Assembly: GCA_031288575.1 (NCBI GenBank)
Contig: JAITRD010000096.1
Location: 1 to 10,395, forward strand
DNA from: Treponema sp.
Lineage (GTDB): Bacteria; Spirochaetota; Spirochaetia; Treponematales; Breznakiellaceae
Length of the DNA stretch: 10,395 bases
Direction of reading: 5' to 3'
Numbering within the stretch: the stretch's first letter is position 1; every line of letters starts with the position of its first letter. Positions 6,137-10,395 of this stretch are shown here, one piece after another. Below the pieces are notes generated by a model. The model searched no databases. It was not told where the DNA came from and was given only the letters and a program-made list of their open reading frames with translations. The position numbers and the translations under genes were made by a program.

Positions 6137-6160
6137 CAGGAATTTTCCTGGGTTATAAAT
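6137..6160 (+). promoter_or_regulatory. Inverted repeat next to a -10-like sequence upstream of pfp
   Basis: CAGGAATTTTCCTG (6137-6150) is a perfect inverted repeat (6-bp arms, 2-base centre). It lies three bases before TATAAA (6154-6159), which matches 5 of 6 bases of a -10 box and lies 27 bases before the phosphofructokinase ATG. No good -35 was found. The arrangement could be an operator within a promoter, but both parts are short enough to arise by chance. Confidence 0.25.
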
Positions 6161-6174
6161 CCATCATCGCTTTA

Positions 6175-6180
6175 AAGGAG
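6175..6180 (+). promoter_or_regulatory. Ribosome binding site of pfp
   Basis: AAGGAG, 6 bases before ATG 6187, is strong and well spaced and fixes the start of the phosphofructokinase. Confidence 0.85.
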
Positions 6181-6186
6181 TCAAAA

Positions 6187-7845
6187 ATGGAAATTTCAGC
6201 CTTGCAAAAAGTCCGTTATACCTATCAGCCAAAACTCCCCGCTAGTTTGTCCGGTGAAGTATCCGATATTGCCCTTGAGCTGGGGGCCCCCACCGAATCC
6301 GTGGCGGATCAGGGGGATCTCAAAACCCTTTTTAAAAGGACCTACGGAAAACCCCTGGCCGCCTTTGTCAAAGGGAAAAATGACCGCCTCGGCCGCCTTC
6401 TAAAAGTCGGGGTCATCCTCTCAGGCGGTCAGGCGCCGGGGGGGCATAACGTAATCGCCGGGCTTTATGACGGCCTCAAGAAGGGAAACCGGGGATCAAC
6501 CCTCTACGGCTTCCTTGGCGGTCCTATCGGGCTTATTGAAAATAAGACTGTCGAAATTACCGATTCCTTTATCGACCGTTACCGCAATACCGGCGGTTTT
6601 GACATCATTGGTTCGGGAAGGACAAAAATTGAAAGCCCCGAACAGTTTGCCGCGTCCCTGGAAACGGCAAAAAAACTTAACCTGGACGCGGTGGTGATCA
6701 TCGGCGGGGATGATTCCAATACCAACGCCGCCCTCCTGGCGGAGTATTTTTTAGAACAGGGTTCTTCCACCCAGGTTATCGGCTGTCCGAAAACCATCGA
6801 CGGGGACCTGAAAAACGAGCATATCGAGACCTCCTTTGGATTTGACACGGCGGTTAAGACCTATAGCGAACTTATCGGAAACATTGAACGGGACGCCAAC
6901 AGCGCAAAAAAATACTGGCATTTTATTAAATTGATGGGCCGTTCCGCAAGCCACATTGCCCTGGAATGCGCCCTCCAAACCCATCCGAATATTTGTTTTA
7001 TTTCCGAGGAGGTTCTGGAAAAGAAACTTTCCCTGGACCAAATAGTGGATCAGATTTGCGCTTCCGTAGTTAAACGGGCGGCAAACAAGGAAAATTTCGG
7101 GGTTATCCTGATTCCCGAGGGCCTGGTTGAATTTATTCCGGAAGTGGGGAAGCTTATCGGCGAACTTAACAATCTTCTGGCCCTTCATGCCGGGGAATTC
7201 GGGAAGATCTCCCTTTTTTCCGATCAGGTTTCCTTGCTTGGGGAAAAGCTTTCCCCCTCCTCGGCGGAACTTTTTATGCGCCTTCCCCAGGATATCGCCC
7301 GGCAGCTCCTCATGGATCGGGACCCCCATGGCAATGTCCAGGTATCCCGGATCGAGACGGAAAAGCTTCTCATAGGCCTTACGGAAAAAAAATTAAAGGA
7401 ACTTAAAGCCGCCGGAACCTATTCGGGTTCCTTCAGCGCCATGGGGCACTTCTTCGGCTTCGAAGGCCGCTGCGCCTTCCCCTCAAATTTTGACGCCGAT
7501 TATTGTTATTCCCTGGGATTCGGCGCTTTCGTCCTCATCGCTTCCGGGCTTACGGGGTATCTTTCCAGCATAAAAAATCTGGTTGCCCCCGCGTCCCAAT
7601 GGATTGCCGGGGGGGTTCCTTTGACCATGATGATGAATATGGAACAGCGTCACGGATCAAAAAAACCGGTGATCAAAAAAGCTTTGGTAGATCTGGAGGG
7701 GGCCCCCTTTAAAGCATTTGCCGCGGAACGGGATGCCTGGGCGCTTACTACGGGCTACCTCTTTCCCGGGGCCATCCAATATTACGGCCCGCCGGAAATA
7801 TGCGACGAGCCGACCCGGACCCTTAAATTGGAACATCAGGGCTAA
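6187..7845 (+). CDS. pfp: Pyrophosphate-dependent 6-phosphofructokinase, long (beta-subunit-like) type
   Basis: This enzyme reversibly phosphorylates fructose 6-phosphate to fructose 1,6-bisphosphate using pyrophosphate instead of ATP, in glycolysis and gluconeogenesis. At 552 residues it is the long form found in spirochaetes and plants (from memory, like T. pallidum TP0108 and Borrelia BB0020). VGVILSGGQAPGGHNVIAGL (74-93) is the phosphate-donor site. GGDDSNTNA (173-181) has the GGDD typical of PPi enzymes where ATP enzymes have GGDG. PKTIDGDL (201-208) carries the catalytic Asp D205 and the Lys characteristic of PPi users. FGFDTAVKTY and IKLMGRSASHIALECAL (about 247-263, MGR motif) bind fructose 6-phosphate. 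The C-terminal half holds the inserted helical region of long-form enzymes. The strong AAGGAG site and the 89-base gap upstream suggest it may have its own promoter. No truncation or missing key residue was seen. Confidence 0.96.
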   Translation: MEISALQKVRYTYQPKLPASLSGEVSDIALELGAPTESVADQGDLKTLFKRTYGKPLAAFVKGKNDRLGRLLKVGVILSGGQAPGGHNVIAGLYDGLKKGNRGSTLYGFLGGPIGLIENKTVEITDSFIDRYRNTGGFDIIGSGRTKIESPEQFAASLETAKKLNLDAVVIIGGDDSNTNAALLAEYFLEQGSSTQVIGCPKTIDGDLKNEHIETSFGFDTAVKTYSELIGNIERDANSAKKYWHFIKLMGRSASHIALECALQTHPNICFISEEVLEKKLSLDQIVDQICASVVKRAANKENFGVILIPEGLVEFIPEVGKLIGELNNLLALHAGEFGKISLFSDQVSLLGEKLSPSSAELFMRLPQDIARQLLMDRDPHGNVQVSRIETEKLLIGLTEKKLKELKAAGTYSGSFSAMGHFFGFEGRCAFPSNFDADYCYSLGFGAFVLIASGLTGYLSSIKNLVAPASQWIAGGVPLTMMMNMEQRHGSKKPVIKKALVDLEGAPFKAFAAERDAWALTTGYLFPGAIQYYGPPEICDEPTRTLKLEHQG

Positions 7846-7878
7846 GGATTTAGCGGGCTCCCTTAATTACGGTAAAGC

Positions 7879-7883
7879 AAGGA
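7879..7883 (+). promoter_or_regulatory. Ribosome binding site of the DUF4139 gene
   Basis: AAGGA, 7 bases before ATG 7891, supports that start. The whole gap from pfp is only 45 bases, with no visible terminator, so read-through from pfp is likely. Confidence 0.65.
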
Positions 7884-7890
7884 TATAAAG

Positions 7891-10008
7891 ATGTTTCTTA
7901 TTTTTAACAAATTCGGGCGTTTTTTTGCTGGGCTGCTTTTATTATTCCTTTCCGGGCCCCTTCTTTTAGGCCAGTCTGTTCAAGACAAAGGGGCAAGCCC
8001 CTCAGAAACCGCCCCTCCCCTGCGGCGGATCGCGCTTTTTTCTTCCGGGGTGGGCTTTTTTGAACATTCGGGAAGGATCACCGGCCCTACGGCATTCACC
8101 CTCCCCTTCCATGTCAACACCGTAAAGGATGTTCTTAAATCTTTGATCCTAGCGGAAACTCCCCCGGAAGCTTCCGACCAGGGGGGGAGCCCTTCGGTAA
8201 CCTACCCCGCCGAAGCGGCCCTGGACCGGACTTTGCAAAGCCTCCGGGTGGATCTTTCGGGGAACCCTGGCATCGCGGAACTTCTCAACAAGCTCCGGGG
8301 AGCGGAAATTGAGGTGTCCGCCCCCGGAGCTATAAGCGGGAGGATCATCGGGGTTGAATACCGGCCAAGCGGCATCCAGCCCCGGTGGGGGGAAGCCGCG
8401 GAAAACGAGGCCTATCTCTCCCTTTTTACCCCCCAGGGCATCCGGATAATCGGTTTAAAAGAAATAGCTTCCTTTTCGTTTAAGGACCCTGAGCTTAACG
8501 CCGATTTGAACCGGGCCCTGGACCTTATCACGGCTTCCCGGGATGAGGAAATCCGGAACCTCAAGGTGAATCTCCCCGGCAGGGGGAACCGGGACCTGGT
8601 TTTAAGTTATGTAATCCCCGCCGCGGTATGGAAAGTTTCCTACCGCCTGGATCTGTCCCGGGAAAAACCCCTTCTCCAGGGCTGGGCCATTGTAGATAAC
8701 GACAGCGATACCGACTGGGAGGAGGTGGAACTTTCCCTGGTAACCGGCCGGCCGGTTTCTTTTATCCAAAACCTCTACACCCCCTACCATCTGGCCCGGC
8801 CGGTTCTTCCCCTGGCCATCGCCGGCACGGCCCAGGCGGAAACCTATGCCTCGGGATGGGCCGCCGAAGAGCCTGCGCGGGCGGCAAAGGCCAGATTCCC
8901 GGCCCAGGCCGCGGCGGACATGGCTGAGCAGGATTCCTCCTTCCCCCGTGCCGAGGCCATGAGAGAAATGGCCGCCCCCATCCCCTCCGCCGCGTATAAT
9001 TTAACCCAGGGAACGGTTACGGCCGCCCGGGGAGCGGAACTGGGGGAACAATTTGAATTTACCCTCAAGCAGCCGGTAAACCTTGCCCGGCGGCAAAGCG
9101 CCATGCTTCCCCTGGTTGAGGGAACCGTGGACGCAAAAAAGGCGGTGATCTTCTCCGGGGCCAAGGCCCTGGGGGGAGGCCCCATTCATCCGGCAATCGG
9201 CGTCGAACTTGCCAATACCACGGGCTTGAAACTTCCCGCGGGACCCGTCACGGTTTACGACGGGGGCGCCTATGCGGGGGATGCCCTGATTGAGTTTTTC
9301 CCGGCCGGGGAAAACCGCTTCATTTCCTACGGGGAGGATCTTTCGGTAAGCGGGAGCCTTACCGCCTCAAATACCCGGACGATAAGCGCCGTTACCATCC
9401 GGGGAGGCATTATGACCGTCAGCCGGAAACAGGGCTACGAGAAGGCCTATACCCTGCGGAACGCCTCAGGGGATGCCAAGCGGCTCATCCTGGAGCATCC
9501 TGTCACCGCGGAGGCAGCCCTTGTGGAACCGAAGGACTTTAAGGAGCGGACCGGTTCCCTCTACCGTTTTGAAAGAACCCTTCCGGGGGGGCAGGAACTT
9601 ACCCTTACCGTCCGGGAAGAAGCGCCCCTGCTGGAACGGATTGTTCTCTCCCAGCTCCGGCCGGAATCCCTGGCGGCTTATACCGTTAACCGGGAAATTC
9701 CCCCCGCCGTGAGGGATGCCTTACAGCGGGCCATAGCGTTAAAACAAAAGGCCGATGAAGCCCAGGCCGCCCTTTCAACCCTGGAGAACCAAAAAAACCG
9801 CCTTGTTACCGAACAAGAAAGGATCCGGCGGAACCTGGAAGCCGCGGGGAGCGGGACCCAGCAGGGGCAGGAATACCTGCGAAGATTGGCCCTTACCGAC
9901 GGGGATATAGACGCCGTCCATGCCGCTATTGAAACCGCGGAAAAAAATCTCCTCACAGCCCGGCAGGCATACGAAACCTATCTGGGCTCAATGGAACTTG
10001 AGGAATAA
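7891..10008 (+). CDS. Secreted DUF4139-domain protein with C-terminal coiled coil
   Basis: The 705-residue protein is exported. A signal peptide (FNKFGR, then FFAGLLLLFLSGPLLLG) is probably cleaved after residue 27. The N-terminal domain begins RRIALFSSGVGFFEHSG (45-61), typical of treponemal members, and contains NKLRGAEIEV and GRIIGVEYRP (150-159). The DUF4139 core starts near 230 with LVLSYVIPAAVWKVSYRLDL (236-255), LQGWAIVDNDSDTDWEEVEL (262-281) and VTGRPVSFIQNLYTPYHLARP (284-304). An Ala-rich, low-complexity stretch at about 305-370 probably forms a linker. Beta-rich segments follow, then about 90 residues of heptad-like sequence (about 610-700, ALKQKADEAQAALSTLENQK) predicted to be coiled coil. 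DUF4139 occurs in MuiA-like proteins and has no established biochemical activity. No lipobox or C-terminal membrane helix is seen, so periplasmic or surface location is likely. Function unknown; family call firm. Confidence 0.9.
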   Translation: MFLIFNKFGRFFAGLLLLFLSGPLLLGQSVQDKGASPSETAPPLRRIALFSSGVGFFEHSGRITGPTAFTLPFHVNTVKDVLKSLILAETPPEASDQGGSPSVTYPAEAALDRTLQSLRVDLSGNPGIAELLNKLRGAEIEVSAPGAISGRIIGVEYRPSGIQPRWGEAAENEAYLSLFTPQGIRIIGLKEIASFSFKDPELNADLNRALDLITASRDEEIRNLKVNLPGRGNRDLVLSYVIPAAVWKVSYRLDLSREKPLLQGWAIVDNDSDTDWEEVELSLVTGRPVSFIQNLYTPYHLARPVLPLAIAGTAQAETYASGWAAEEPARAAKARFPAQAAADMAEQDSSFPRAEAMREMAAPIPSAAYNLTQGTVTAARGAELGEQFEFTLKQPVNLARRQSAMLPLVEGTVDAKKAVIFSGAKALGGGPIHPAIGVELANTTGLKLPAGPVTVYDGGAYAGDALIEFFPAGENRFISYGEDLSVSGSLTASNTRTISAVTIRGGIMTVSRKQGYEKAYTLRNASGDAKRLILEHPVTAEAALVEPKDFKERTGSLYRFERTLPGGQELTLTVREEAPLLERIVLSQLRPESLAAYTVNREIPPAVRDALQRAIALKQKADEAQAALSTLENQKNRLVTEQERIRRNLEAAGSGTQQGQEYLRRLALTDGDIDAVHAAIETAEKNLLTARQAYETYLGSMELEE

Positions 10009-10012
10009 AAGG

Positions 10013-10395
10013 GTGGGCCGCGGCTTTTTCGCTGGATTTTTTTTCCTGTTTTTTCTTGGGATATATGCCGGCTGCGGATCATCTCCCCCGGATGTGGGAG
10101 ATGATCCGGTTATTTTTGATGACGGGGCCGGCATTCAAATAGAGGAGGGGCCGGACAAGGAAGCTGAAAGCCCGGCGGATGCGGGGGATGATCCGGTTAT
10201 TTTCGATGACGGGGCCGGCACTCAAATAGAGAAGGGGCCGGACAAGGAAACTGAAAGCCCGGCGGATTGGGAAAACCCTCCGGTATCCTTCCTGAACGAA
10301 ATCTGGGGCTATCTGCTCGCGGATCAGGAAGAAACCCTGAAACCGGAATATCCCCTCTCGGATATAGTGTACTTCGGGGCGGAGGTATCCACCTA
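10013..10395 (+). CDS. Putative lipoprotein with acidic tandem repeats, N-terminal part (runs off the right edge)
   Basis: An open frame runs from GTG 10013 to the window edge (127 complete codons), 4 bases after the DUF4139 stop. The start is placed by GAGG at 10000-10003, 9 bases upstream; TTG 9998, overlapping the previous gene, would give a more basic start (MRNKR) and is the alternative. The signal sequence GFFFLFFLGIYAGC ends in a lipobox-like IYAGC with lipidation at C21. Two acidic 29-residue repeats follow (GDDPVIFDDGAG start), probably a flexible spacer. Then comes SFLNEIWGYLLADQEETLK and LSDIVYFGAEVST, the likely start of a folded domain. That last segment faintly recalls the start of spirochaetal secreted glycoside-hydrolase-like proteins (GH18 type), from memory only. 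Function cannot be assigned from this fragment. Confidence 0.7.
   Translation, partial: MGRGFFAGFFFLFFLGIYAGCGSSPPDVGDDPVIFDDGAGIQIEEGPDKEAESPADAGDDPVIFDDGAGTQIEKGPDKETESPADWENPPVSFLNEIWGYLLADQEETLKPEYPLSDIVYFGAEVST
10075..10108. repeat. 13-bp perfect inverted repeat (hairpin) inside the lipoprotein gene
   Basis: CGGATCATCTCCC (10075-10087) and GGGAGATGATCCG (10096-10108) are exact reverse complements separated by 8 bases. The stem begins at the last base of the lipobox Cys codon, so the mRNA could fold just after the signal peptide is translated. There is no T-run after it, so it is not a normal terminator. Confidence 0.85.
10097..10270 (+). repeat. Two tandem copies of an 87-bp (29-codon) unit
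   Basis: Unit 1 is 10097-10183 and unit 2 is 10184-10270, in frame. Apart from the last codon, I count five base differences: two silent and three changing the residue (I/T, E/K, A/T). The near identity points to a recent in-frame duplication. Each unit encodes an acidic segment starting GDDPVIFDDGAG and ending ESPAD. Confidence 0.95.

Noticed and set aside
6751..7329. 192-codon open frame on the minus strand
   Set aside because: It is opposite pfp, whose catalytic motifs are intact in the plus frame.
1..10395. Search for mobile elements, phage or defence genes, CRISPR arrays, tRNA and rRNA
   Set aside because: No transposase, integrase, direct-repeat array or RNA gene signature was seen on either strand. 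All the space is taken by the genes listed.

Overview
The window looks like a chromosomal segment from a GC-rich spirochaete of the Treponema lineage (Treponemataceae or Breznakiellaceae; species not identifiable from sequence alone). The reasons are the sequence style of CysRS and MurB, the long pyrophosphate-dependent phosphofructokinase, a secreted DUF4139 protein of treponemal type, relaxed spirochaetal lipoboxes, and the order murB / cysS / ECF sigma factor, which from memory matches Treponema pallidum TP0090-TP0092. By eye the GC content is about 55-60 %. Genes are tightly packed, with no gap above 100 bases. No tRNA, rRNA, CRISPR array, insertion sequence or phage gene was seen.

Layout. 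The left edge holds the 5' part of murB on the minus strand, in a frame open to the window edge. A 59-bp divergent intergenic region separates it from cysS (515-1963). Next comes a compact block on the plus strand: an ECF sigma factor (2028-2612), a zinc-finger membrane anti-sigma factor (2602-3198), a secreted protein of unknown function (3195-3737) and a lipoprotein with two IPT/TIG domains and a transglutaminase-like domain (3734-5404). These four genes overlap one another by 11, 4 and 4 bases, so they are probably translationally coupled. An archaeal-type UMP kinase homologue follows 9 bases later (5414-6097). After an 89-base gap carrying a small perfect inverted repeat comes the PPi-dependent phosphofructokinase (6187-7845), then a secreted DUF4139 protein (7891-10008). 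The right edge holds the start of a lipoprotein with a fresh 87-bp tandem duplication and a 13-bp-stem hairpin just after its signal peptide.

How the genes may work together. MurB and CysRS are housekeeping. The sigma/anti-sigma pair linked to two exported proteins reads as an envelope-sensing module. The anti-sigma zinc-binding pattern resembles the redox-sensitive RsrA type. The terminal lipoprotein has a transglutaminase-like fold whose catalytic Cys position is Ser, so it may bind rather than catalyse. This module is the best candidate for something undescribed. The UMP kinase homologue and phosphofructokinase are metabolic. The DUF4139 protein and final lipoprotein belong to the envelope.
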